The notes below the pieces were generated by a model. The model saw only the letters and a list, made by a program, of their open reading frames with translations, did no database searches and was not told the DNA's origin. This document shows positions 1 through 7,769 of a stretch of 64,000 nucleotides of DNA, in pieces. This stretch comes from SIAQ01 sp963767835. GTDB lineage: Bacteria; Planctomycetota; Planctomycetia; Gemmatales; Gemmataceae. Each line of letters begins with the position of its first letter. Position 1 is the stretch's first letter. A program made the position numbers and the translations under genes. The DNA lies in contig CAVYFY010000001.1 of NCBI GenBank assembly GCA_963767835.1, positions 372,001 through 436,000 on the forward strand, in the 5' to 3' direction.

Positions 1-2
1 AA

Positions 3-137
3 AAGGTGGTCGTGCAAGGCGACAACGCCACGGTTCATTTCCTTGAGCCGGACGGCGATAAGGAGAAGCTGATCTTCGTGCGTCAGGACGGCCAATGGAA
101 AGCGTGGCTGGGGATTCCGAAGATTCGATTGCCATAA
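3..137 (+). CDS. C-terminal end of an unidentified protein (partial)
   Basis: An open frame enters from the left edge and ends at a TAA at 135-137. The last 44 residues end in the segment WKAWLGIPKIRLP, with many alternating Val, Asp and Lys residues, which suggests a beta-rich secreted or lipoprotein C-terminus. The family cannot be named from this fragment. The stop lies 62 bases upstream of the antitoxin start, so the two could be separate units. Confidence 0.55.
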   Translation, partial: KVVVQGDNATVHFLEPDGDKEKLIFVRQDGQWKAWLGIPKIRLP

Positions 138-199
138 AGTCATCCCGCTTGCCGTTCCTGAGATGTTGCATTGATTTGTCGGCTTGCGTCAGCAACAAT

Positions 200-397
200 A
201 TGAACATGAACACGAGCGAAAAAACGACCGATAAGGATGCACTCCTGGAGCGCATAACCACAGGCAAACCTCTCGATCCGGAGGTGTACTGCCGCATCCG
301 CGAAAAGGGGAAGAGCATCACTGAGGATCTGCGCCGTGCCTACGGCGAGATGGACATTGCTGTGGAGCTTATCCGTGAAGTTCGTGACGAATCATGA
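200..397 (+). CDS. VapB-like antitoxin of a VapBC-type pair
   Basis: This is a 65-residue, charged, Lys/Glu-rich protein without membrane segments. The frame is open further upstream, but the ATG at 200 (or the second ATG at 206) removes an unlikely Cys/Ser-rich leader and gives a length normal for small antitoxins. The tail (IAVELIREVRDES) resembles the toxin-binding tail of antitoxins found beside PIN-domain toxins. Its stop codon overlaps the start of the next gene in an ATGA arrangement (394-397), as in translationally coupled toxin-antitoxin operons. The antitoxin role is inferred from size, tail and partner; no DNA-binding fold is obvious by eye. Confidence 0.65.
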   Translation: MNMNTSEKTTDKDALLERITTGKPLDPEVYCRIREKGKSITEDLRRAYGEMDIAVELIREVRDES

Positions 398-822
398 CCG
401 TTCTCGTGATGGACTCTTCATCGGCGCTCAAGTGGGCATTGCCGGAGCCGTTTTCCGACAAGGCGGAGAGGCTTCGTGAGGATTATCACAACGGCCTCAT
501 CGAACTCATCGCACCCGACATTTTCTCCATTGAAACGCTCCACGCCCTCACCAAGGCCGAGCGCCAAAAACGCATGACACACGGAACGGCCTATCCGCTC
601 TGGCAGATGATCCACGCGGACTGCCCTGTTCTCCACGCGCATATCCCGCTCCTCGACCGAGCCTACGAGATTGCCGCAGTCGCGCGGATCGGGATCTACG
701 ATTGCGTTTACGTTTCACTGGCCGAGCGTGAGAATTGTGAGTTGGCAACGGCGGACGACCGAATCATCAAGAACCTGCAGTCCACCTTTCCGTTCATCCG
801 CAGCCTCTCGACGTTCCCGTAG
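394..822 (+). CDS. vapC: VapC-family PIN-domain ribonuclease toxin
   Basis: The 142-residue protein has the layout of a PIN-domain endoribonuclease. The conserved acidic residues are all visible: Asp7 in the first strand (VLVMDSSSALKW), Glu47 in SIETLHAL, Asp103 in GIYDCVYVSLA, and the pair Asp121/Asp122 in LATADDRII. In the family these bind Mg2+/Mn2+ and cut RNA, often tRNA; the target here cannot be read from sequence. The start overlaps the antitoxin stop by four bases, so the pair is translated together. The gene ends eight bases before the convergent response-regulator gene. Confidence 0.85.
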   Translation: MTVLVMDSSSALKWALPEPFSDKAERLREDYHNGLIELIAPDIFSIETLHALTKAERQKRMTHGTAYPLWQMIHADCPVLHAHIPLLDRAYEIAAVARIGIYDCVYVSLAERENCELATADDRIIKNLQSTFPFIRSLSTFP

Positions 823-829
823 AGCTTGC

Positions 830-2245
830 CTATCCCGCTTGCCGTTGCTGCTGGTCTTCTTCCTGCCATTGGTTGAGCTTGTTGTAAAGCGTCTTGAGGA
901 CGATGCCGAGCTCGGCGGCGGCGGTTACCTTGTTGCCCTGGTGCTTTTCCAGCACTCGCAAGATGTGTTCCTTCTCGACTTCCTTGAGCGTCCTGGGCTG
1001 CAACGGGGCGACGGTCGGCGTGGTCGCAGTGGTCGGGAAGCTGATCGTCACGGGTTCGCTTTGCAGCATGTGATACGGCAAATGCTCCGGGGCGATCGCG
1101 CCGCCGCCGGCGAGGATGTAAGCGCGTTCCATGACGTTGGCGAGTTCGCGGACGTTGCCGGGCCAGTTGTATTCGAGCAAGGCGTCGATCGCTTCCGGCG
1201 TGAGCAGATTGGCGACCTGCTCGATGGGGCGCTTGGCCGAGCGGGCGAGCAGATGGCGGGCGAGATCGGGCAAGTCCTGCCGGCGTTCGCGCAACGGGGG
1301 CAACCGGATTTCGAAGGTGTTGACGCGGAAATACAAATCCTCGCGGAAGTCATCTTCCTTGATCATTTCACGCAGATCGCGATTGGTGGCGCAGATGACG
1401 CGCACATCGACGCGGAACGGCTCCGTGTCGCCGAGCCGACGGATTTCTCCCGATTCGAGGAAGCGCAGCAGCTTCACCTGGATATTCTTGTTGAGCTCGC
1501 CGACTTCATCGAGGAACAGCGTGCCGCCGTTGGCGACTTCAAAGAGCCCTTTGTGATCGCGGTCGGCCCCGGTGAACGAACCCTTGCGATGGCCGAACAG
1601 CTCGCTTTCGACGAGGTTCTCCGCGAGGGCCCCGCAGTTGACGGGGACGAACGGCTGATCGACGCGTTTGCTTTGCTGGAAGATGGTGCGGGCGGCGAGT
1701 TCCTTGCCGGTGCCGGTCTCGCCGAGGATCATGACGGTGGAGTCGGTGGGGGCGATGGTGCTGATAAGGCGTTGGACGCTGGACATGGGCGTCGATTTGC
1801 CGACCATGATGGTCGGCCCCTCGGCGGCCTGCACGCGGGTTTGCAGGGCGATGTTCTTGTGCTTGAGTTCGCGCTTCTCGATGGCCTTGCGCAGGATGGT
1901 TTCAATCTGGGCCATCTTGCAAGGCTTGGTGATATAGTCGAAAGCGCCGAGCCGAACCGCATCCATCGCCGTTTCGATCGAGGCGTGGCCAGTCATGATG
2001 ATGACTTCGGTGTCGGGGGAAACTTGCTTGATTTGTTCGAGAACTTCGATGCCATTGAGGCCCGGCATGCGCAGATCGAGGATGGCAGCATCGAAGACGG
2101 CGGTTTCGAGCGATTTGATCGCGGACTTGCCGTCGGGGCAAACGGTGACCTCGTGGCCGAGCCGAGGCATCTCGGTCCGCATGACTTCCTGCAGGGAACG
2201 TTCATCGTCCGCAAAGAGGATGCGTAAGGGTTGATGCGCCGCCAA
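830..2245 (-). CDS. NtrC-type sigma-54-dependent response regulator
   Basis: The 471-residue protein has three parts. An N-terminal receiver (about 6-122) carries Asp13/Asp14, the phospho-acceptor Asp57 in DLRMPG, Thr85 and Lys107. A central AAA+ domain (about 145-390) has Walker A GETGTGKE (175-182), the sigma-54 contact loop as GSFTGA (222-227, a known variant of GAFTGA), Walker B TLFLDE and WPGN. A C-terminal Fis-type helix-turn-helix (about 420-460) follows. I chose the TTG at 2243-2245 because a strong AGGAGG lies six bases upstream; the longer frame only adds repeat-derived residues. The kinase gene lies upstream on the same strand, so the two form a two-component pair. Targets are unknown. 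Confidence 0.9.
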   Translation of the reverse strand: MAAHQPLRILFADDERSLQEVMRTEMPRLGHEVTVCPDGKSAIKSLETAVFDAAILDLRMPGLNGIEVLEQIKQVSPDTEVIIMTGHASIETAMDAVRLGAFDYITKPCKMAQIETILRKAIEKRELKHKNIALQTRVQAAEGPTIMVGKSTPMSSVQRLISTIAPTDSTVMILGETGTGKELAARTIFQQSKRVDQPFVPVNCGALAENLVESELFGHRKGSFTGADRDHKGLFEVANGGTLFLDEVGELNKNIQVKLLRFLESGEIRRLGDTEPFRVDVRVICATNRDLREMIKEDDFREDLYFRVNTFEIRLPPLRERRQDLPDLARHLLARSAKRPIEQVANLLTPEAIDALLEYNWPGNVRELANVMERAYILAGGGAIAPEHLPYHMLQSEPVTISFPTTATTPTVAPLQPRTLKEVEKEHILRVLEKHQGNKVTAAAELGIVLKTLYNKLNQWQEEDQQQRQAG

Positions 2246-2372
2246 AACCCGCCTCCTTTGCCAGCCTCGCCGGGCCACGTCCTTGGGTCCCGGATTCCTG
2301 TTCCATGTCGATGATGTGCAGCAAAGGGGTGTGCATCCCAGATACGATAGAGCGGAAAGAATTACAAGAGAG

Positions 2373-2704
2373 AAATCCGAAATCCGAATGTCGAAATCCG
2401 AAACAAATTCGAATCCCGAAAACCCGAAAAGCGGCTCTCCCTCATTCATGTGGATGATATCGTAGGGTGGGTCGAGCAACGCGAGGCCCACCGTGGTTTT
2501 TGCCGCTCCTGGTGGGCCTCGCCTCGCTCGACCCACCCTACGAATCCACACCATTGACGGAGAACCCGAAAAGCGAGATCACGAAACACTCGCGCCGTAA
2601 TTCAGGCTCTGACGCCGAATAGCTGATCTCTCTTTCCTGATTTCGCTTTTCGGGTTTTCGGGATTCGAATTTGTTTCGGTTTTCGACATTCGGATTTCGG
2701 ATTT
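2373..2704. repeat. Nested inverted repeats in the kinase/regulator gap
   Basis: Two arms of about 60 bases (2373-2432 and 2645-2704) are almost perfect reverse complements. They are built from short units such as AATCCGAAAT and CCCGAAAA. The right arm stops three bases from the kinase stop codon. A partial third copy of the CCCGAAAAGCG unit lies near 2566. A second, unrelated palindrome (2461-2542) sits inside the loop. The 462-base gap 2246-2707 holds no convincing gene. Confidence 0.85.
2461..2542. repeat. GTAGGGTGGGTCGAGC palindromic element, copy 1
   Basis: Arms of about 32 bases face each other: the left arm starts CGTAGGGTGGGTCGAGCAAC and the right arm ends GCTCGACCCACCCTACG. They are separated by a short GC/T-rich loop. 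A second copy with the same outer arms and a different loop is at 39249-39333, so this is a dispersed REP-like family. It lies inside the larger inverted repeat 2373-2704. Confidence 0.9.
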
Positions 2705-2707
2705 TCC

Positions 2708-4339
2708 CTACGCCGCCTTGGCCCCGCGCTGAGCCGCGCTCAGCTTCAGGAATTCCTCGACGGGATCTTGCACGTCCTGGCCCTGCTCGGGAGCGTTGGG
2801 CGGCGGCTCGATCGGCAGGCGGACCGTAAAGGTGCTGCCCTTGCCGGGGCCGTCGCTGCTCGCCTCGATCTCGCCGCCGTGCTGCGTGATAACATTGTGG
2901 CTGATCGACAAGCCCAGGCCGGTGCCCTTGCCGGTGCGGCTGCGCGTGAAGAACGGCTCGAAGATGTTTTCAAGGATGTCGCCCGTCATGCCGCAGCCGG
3001 TGTCCTTGAACACCAACTCGATTTGGCCGTCTTGCATTCGTTGACTGATGTTCAAGACGCCGCCTTCTTCCATGCTTTCCAGGGCGTTGATGACGAGATT
3101 GAGGAAGACCTGCTTGACCTCCTGGCCATTGACCCACGCCAGCATCGGACCAGCGGGGCGGAAGTCGATGCGCTTGCCCTTGAAGCTATGCAAGTGCTGG
3201 ACCACGTCGAGCACGCCTTGAACGACTTCAGTGAGATCGGTTTCCTCGCGCTTGCGCTCGCCGCCCCGGCTGAAGGCGAGCAGCTTCTGCGTGATTTCCT
3301 TGCAGCGGAATGCCTCCTCCTGGATCATCTTCAGGTATTTCGCTATCGTTTCGCGGTCCTGCTTGCCCATGGGCAGCTTGAGCAGCAATTCCGCCAGCCG
3401 GCTCTCGAGTGCCTCGCTGGAAAAGAGGATGGCGGCCAGCGGGTTATTGATTTCGTGAGCGACGCCCGCCGCCAGGAAGCCGACGCCGGCCAAGCGCTCG
3501 GAGCGCACGAGCTGCCGGCTGCGGTCGTTGACTTGCTGGGCAAGGTTCTCGTACATGGCCCGCAGCTTGTCGGTCATCTCGTTGTACGCCTTGGCCAGAT
3601 CCTCGATCTCGTCGCCGGAATGAATTTCGATGCGGTGCTGAAAATCGCCATGCGCAACCCTGCTGACAGCGAGTTCCAGATCGCGGATCGGCTGAGCGAC
3701 CCAGCGATAGAAGAAGCGCAACAGGCCGATCATGAGCAGCACTGCGATAACGCTGGTGGTGATGAGCAGGATGATGCTCTTGCGGGCTTCATTGCGCGTC
3801 GAGCCGACGCGGTCCCAGATTACGTCGGTGATTGAATTGATCAGATCGCCGACATGGATTTCCGCGTCGGCCATTTTCTTATATACGTCAGATTGGGGAT
3901 CGAAAAGGTCGGATGATCTGGCGCCAACATGTGCAATCAAGAGCTCTTTTTTCAACGCAATATCAAGATCCTTGAGGTCATTGTCCAACGCCTCGACAAA
4001 GCATTTTTCTTGCCGGCCGTCATTGGGCGCGCGATGGCGCAGGATGGTCTCGTCTAATTTTGACGAGTAATCGCGCAGCGCATCCTTTACGGGGCCGATG
4101 CGTTTGCTGATGGTCTCATTCCGCCGATTGCCCTCGGCAATGGGCTTCCGCAACTCGCGAACTTGCTCCTTGACCTGAATGGCAAGCTTTAGCTCTTCGA
4201 GCTTACTCTCATAGACGCCCATGGTGCGACGGTAGGACTCGAGACCGTGCAGGGTCCCGCCCAAGAGCAGCGCCATGACTGCCGCCACCAGGCTCATGCC
4301 GAGAATGAGCTTGTGGCGAATTCGCCAAGAGCAGGCCAC
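2708..4339 (-). CDS. Membrane sensor histidine kinase
   Basis: The 543-residue kinase begins with a membrane helix (about 10-30). A roughly 155-residue periplasmic sensor region rich in predicted helix follows, then a second membrane helix (about 187-209). Next come a HAMP domain (about 210-262), the H-box GVAHEINNPLAAI with phospho-acceptor His295, and a HATPase_c domain with the N box NLVINALESMEEGG, G1 DTGCGM (446-451) and G2 GKGTGLGLSI. The H-box resembles kinases that pair with NtrC-type regulators, and the next gene downstream is such a regulator. The sensed signal is not evident; the helical sensor resembles four-helix-bundle ligand domains. Confidence 0.92.
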   Translation of the reverse strand: MACSWRIRHKLILGMSLVAAVMALLLGGTLHGLESYRRTMGVYESKLEELKLAIQVKEQVRELRKPIAEGNRRNETISKRIGPVKDALRDYSSKLDETILRHRAPNDGRQEKCFVEALDNDLKDLDIALKKELLIAHVGARSSDLFDPQSDVYKKMADAEIHVGDLINSITDVIWDRVGSTRNEARKSIILLITTSVIAVLLMIGLLRFFYRWVAQPIRDLELAVSRVAHGDFQHRIEIHSGDEIEDLAKAYNEMTDKLRAMYENLAQQVNDRSRQLVRSERLAGVGFLAAGVAHEINNPLAAILFSSEALESRLAELLLKLPMGKQDRETIAKYLKMIQEEAFRCKEITQKLLAFSRGGERKREETDLTEVVQGVLDVVQHLHSFKGKRIDFRPAGPMLAWVNGQEVKQVFLNLVINALESMEEGGVLNISQRMQDGQIELVFKDTGCGMTGDILENIFEPFFTRSRTGKGTGLGLSISHNVITQHGGEIEASSDGPGKGSTFTVRLPIEPPPNAPEQGQDVQDPVEEFLKLSAAQRGAKAA

Positions 4340-4660
4340 GCCCCGACCTCCTTGTCAGTGGCCCATCCCGCAACCGTTACGGGAGATTCGCTAGAGGATC
4401 GTCGGCGACTTTACCACAAGCCCATCGGTCTGGGGAGAGCAGTTTTCCGAGCGCGGCGCAGCCTGATTCCAGCGCCTCCCTGTTCTGCCTAATTTGCGCA
4501 GTTGCCTGAGACAGAAAAGCGGCGTCGCATTCATGCAACTTTCGTTGCCAATCCGGGAATGCGGGATAGGATCAAATCACGGATTACAGCGTGGTGGGCA
4601 CGCAATGCCGACTGCTGACGCTCCCGGTGCTTATCACTCAGTGCTCCGTTTGAGACTTCC
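4340..4660. other. Divergent intergenic region with no recognised feature
   Basis: These 321 bases lie between the divergently read kinase and pstC. They should hold both promoters. I see no convincing Pho box, hairpin, repeat or small gene. Confidence 0.5.
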
Positions 4661-5792
4661 ATGGCGGCCTCCGCGAATCCTCACAAATCCACTGCCAGTG
4701 CCCGCGCGATCGAGATTCCGCGTTCCCGTCAACTGGGCGATCGGGTGTTTGCGTTGCTCTGCATGGCGGCTGCGCTCTTTGTTGTGGGGGTGTCGCTGGC
4801 CCTCGTGGCGGTGTTGATTTGGCATGCGGGGCCGGCGATCCGTGAGATCGGCCTTTCTTTTTTCACCACCGTCGCCTGGGATCCGCCGCATGCGCGCTTC
4901 GGCGCTCTCGCCTTCATTTTTGGCACGGTCGCCACCTCTGCGATTGCCATGCTGATCGCCGTGCCGCTTGGCGTGGGCACGGCCGTCTTTCTTTCGGAAA
5001 TCGCACCTGGCTGGCTGCGCAAGATCGGCTCATTTCTCGTTGAGATGCTGGCCGCGATTCCCAGCGTGATTTATGGCTTCTGGGGGCTCTTGGTCTTGGC
5101 CCCCCTGATGCAGTGGATCTTCACGACCGTTGGCGGACCGAACCAGGAGGGCCTGGGTATTCTTTCGGCCGGCATCATTTTGGCGATCATGGTTGTCCCC
5201 TACGTCAGCTCGGTCACGTTCAATGTTTGTCAAGCGGTTCCGGTTTCGCAGCGCGAATCCTCTTACGCTCTGGGCGCGACCCGGTGGCAGACCATCTGGC
5301 GCAGTGCTCCCGTTCGCCAGGCCAGGCATTTTCGGCGGCTGCTTCCTTGCCTTGGGGCGAGCCCTCGGCGAAACCATGACGGTCATGATGTTGATCGGAA
5401 GAAAGGCGCAGGTAAGCTTCTCGGTGTTTGCCATGGGCGATTCCATTCCGAGCATCATCGCCAACGACCTGGGAGGCGCAGCGAACGAGTTGCACCGGTC
5501 AGTGCTCGTGGAATTGGGCCTAATGCTGCTTTTGGTGAGCGTTGCCGTGAACTCCGTGGCGCGACTGCTGATCTGGCGGATGGGCAGGCACAGCACGACG
5601 GGTTGGTTGGCTTCCATTTTGGGGTTTCTGAATCCCCAGGCGAGCCACAACGCCGGTGCGGGGCGAGCCGCTGCGGGACCGGCGCCGCCAGGCTCGGCCG
5701 ATGCTGTGGAGCGTAGGCCGACCGCGGCGAAGCGGTGGAACATCCACAAACCGCGCCCCGGTTTCGCTCAATCGGGCCGTGGCAATGCCGCC
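4661..5792 (+). pseudogene. pstC: Phosphate ABC transporter permease PstC, frameshifted
   Basis: PstC is an inner-membrane permease of the high-affinity phosphate importer. The first frame (from ATG 4661) gives membrane helices and the permease segment ESSYALGATRWQTIW. At about 5300 the reading must skip one base (or two are missing) to continue as AVLPFARPGIFGG and LGRALGETMTVMMLIGRK, the conserved EAA loop and following helices. Together the pieces match a full PstC. No stop codon separates the second frame from PstA, so either the boundary is lost or the two permeases are fused. No pstS, pstB or phoU is seen nearby. Sequencing error and true decay are both possible. Confidence 0.8.
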
Positions 5793-6621
5793 GTGAATCA
5801 ATTCATGACCGCGGTGCTCGGTATTTGCTGGGCCGTCACGGTCGGTTCTCTGCTTTTCATCCTGACCTATCTTGTCGTCCGCGGCATCGGAGGCGCTCGA
5901 TCTGGCGTTCCTCACCAACTTGCCCACGCCTGCTGACGAGCCTGGCGGCGGCATGGCCAATGGCCTCTACGGCAGCTTCATGCTCGTCGGCCTGGCCGCG
6001 GCCTTCGCGGTCCCCGTCGGCATCCTGGCCGCCATCTATCTTGCCGAGTACCGCAGCGACTGGCTTGGCCCCGCCGTCCGTTTCATCGGGGCATTGCTGG
6101 CAGGAGTGCCGTCCATTGTGATCGGCGTTTTCGCGTATTACATCTTCGTCAAGCCAATGGGGCATCCTTCCGGTTGGGCAGGCGCATTCGCCCTGGGAGT
6201 CATCATGATTCCGATCGTCATGCGGGCCACAGAGGAAGCATTACGGCTCGTGCCGGCGTCGTTGCGTCAGGCCAGCTATGCCCTGGGCGCCAGCCAATGG
6301 CAGACGGCGCTCAAGGTCACGCTCCCCGCTGCGCTTCCGGCCATAGTCACCGCTGTCTTTCTGGCGCTGGCCCGCGCGGTCGGCGAAACCGCACCGCTTT
6401 TGTTGACCGTTTCGAGAAGCAACGCATGGGAGTGGTCGCCAAATCACGAGACACCTTGCATCCCCGTGTTCATTTACGAATACTCCAGGAATCCGTCGGT
6501 CGATTGGCTCCGTCAAGGCTGGGCCGCCGCACTCGTCTTGACGACCATCGTCGTGGCACTCAGCTTCGGGGTCCGCCTTTTCATCGGTCGCCGCGCCGTC
6601 TCGACGCGCCAAGCAGGTTGA
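5793..6621 (+). pseudogene. pstA: Phosphate ABC transporter permease PstA, frameshifted
   Basis: PstA pairs with PstC in the phosphate importer. The N-terminus (GTG 5793 or ATG 5805, MTAVLGICWAVTVGSLLFI) lies in the same frame as the end of PstC. At about 5886-5892 one base must be skipped to continue as ALDLAFLTNLPTPADEPGGG. The remainder is canonical: GIYLAEY-like IYLAEYRSD, the EAA-type loop QASYALGASQWQTALKVTLP, and ARAVGETAPLLLTV. It ends at 6621. This is the second shift of the same sign in the locus. The next gene encodes a NatA-type ATPase rather than PstB. Confidence 0.8.
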
Positions 6622-6833
6622 ATCCGCGGACGGAAAGGCGCCGCGCCGGCGCTGGGCTGCACCGGCGTGGCCTCCGTTATGTGAATCCCAATCAGCTCCG
6701 AGCGGCGCCGATCAGGGCTTGCAGGAAGGGCATTCGTCATGGATCGAACGCCGATTGCGCGTGCGTTTGCGCCGCGGCCGGCGTGACGATTCCGTAAGGT
6801 TGCAATTCGCCGCCCGATTGCTGTAATACCCCG

Positions 6834-7598
6834 ATGATCGTCATCGAAGAGCTCACCAAACGATTTCCGTTGCCCGGCGGCAAAGACTTGCTCGCGGTCG
6901 ATCGCCTCTCCTTCGTTGTTCAGCCCGGCGAGGTCTACGGCCTGCTCGGCCCTAACGGCGCGGGCAAGACCACCACCCTGCGCATGCTGCTCGGCCTTTT
7001 GCAGCCGACCAGCGGACAGGCCTCGATCGCCGGCTTCGGCTCGAGCCAGCATCCCGATGAGGTGAAGCGCCGCGTTGGCTACGTTTCCGCCAACGCGGGG
7101 CTCTATCCCGGGCTGACCGTGCGCGAAATGCTGCTTTTCTTCGCCGATCTCTACGCCGTCGCCGAAACCGACGCTTTGCTCGAATTGCAGCGTTTGAGCA
7201 CGATGATCGGTTTGAACGACATTCTTGACCGGCGCTGCGCCAACCTCAGCACAGGGCAACGCCAGCGCGTCAGCCTTGCCCGCGCCCTCATTCATCGCCC
7301 GCCAGTGATGCTGCTGGACGAGCCGACGCTCGGCCTCGATGTTCTCGGCACGCAGGTCATCATCGAATACATCGAGCTATTGCGCCGCGAAGGAAAAGCC
7401 GTCATCCTCACGACGCACCATCTCGACGATGCCGAGCGCCTGTGCACGCGCTTTGGCCTGATGCATCGCGGGGTCCTGGTCAGCGAAGGCACGCTCGACG
7501 AATTGCGCCAGCGCACCGGCTGCCAAAATCTGATTGACATGTTCTTGAAGCTGTCCAAAGTCGGCCCGGCGCTGGGACACGCGACCAGCGGAGAATAG
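6834..7598 (+). CDS. ABC-2 type (NatA-like) transporter ATPase
   Basis: The 254-residue ATPase has Walker A GPNGAGKT (39-46), the signature LSTGQRQRV (138-146), Walker B VMLLDEP (158-164) with TLGLDV as D-loop, and the switch His195/His196. The phrase LYPGLTVREMLLFFADLY and the EGT-LDEL end resemble ATPases of NatAB/CcmA-type exporters rather than PstB. The expected membrane partner is not next door: a convergent glycosyltransferase gene follows. The partner may be elsewhere, or this may be an orphan ATPase. The ATG at 6834 gives the usual N-terminus. Confidence 0.88.
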   Translation: MIVIEELTKRFPLPGGKDLLAVDRLSFVVQPGEVYGLLGPNGAGKTTTLRMLLGLLQPTSGQASIAGFGSSQHPDEVKRRVGYVSANAGLYPGLTVREMLLFFADLYAVAETDALLELQRLSTMIGLNDILDRRCANLSTGQRQRVSLARALIHRPPVMLLDEPTLGLDVLGTQVIIEYIELLRREGKAVILTTHHLDDAERLCTRFGLMHRGVLVSEGTLDELRQRTGCQNLIDMFLKLSKVGPALGHATSGE

Positions 7599-7611
7599 AT
7601 CGAAGCACTTC

Positions 7612-7714
7612 AGAAACCACAGAGTGCACAGAGATCACTGAGTGCACCAAGTCATCGAAAAGAAATGAAGCCGCAAATTTTCTCTCTGCGGTCTCTGTGC
7701 TCTCTGTGGTTTCT
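7612..7714. repeat. ACCACAGAG-type inverted repeat between convergent genes
   Basis: Arms 7612-7634 and 7692-7714 are reverse complements over 23 bases with one mismatch. They are made of CACAGAG/CTCTGTG units. The element fills most of the gap between the ABC ATPase and the convergent glycosyltransferase and could act as a two-way terminator. Confidence 0.85.
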
Positions 7715-7769
7715 AATTTGCGAGAACGTATAGCGAAGGTGAGTGGTTTCCGCTCTGCAATTGATCCCA

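Noticed and set aside
671..2227. Long plus-strand open frame of about 518 codons opposite the response regulator.
   Set aside because: It is antisense to a well-defined regulator with all motifs intact. High GC creates open antisense frames; its composition (Asp/Gly/Arg-rich) has no domain.
2405..2420. TTCGAATCCCG resembling a tRNA T-loop.
   Set aside because: It belongs to the inverted repeat unit; no acceptor, D or anticodon stem can be built around it.
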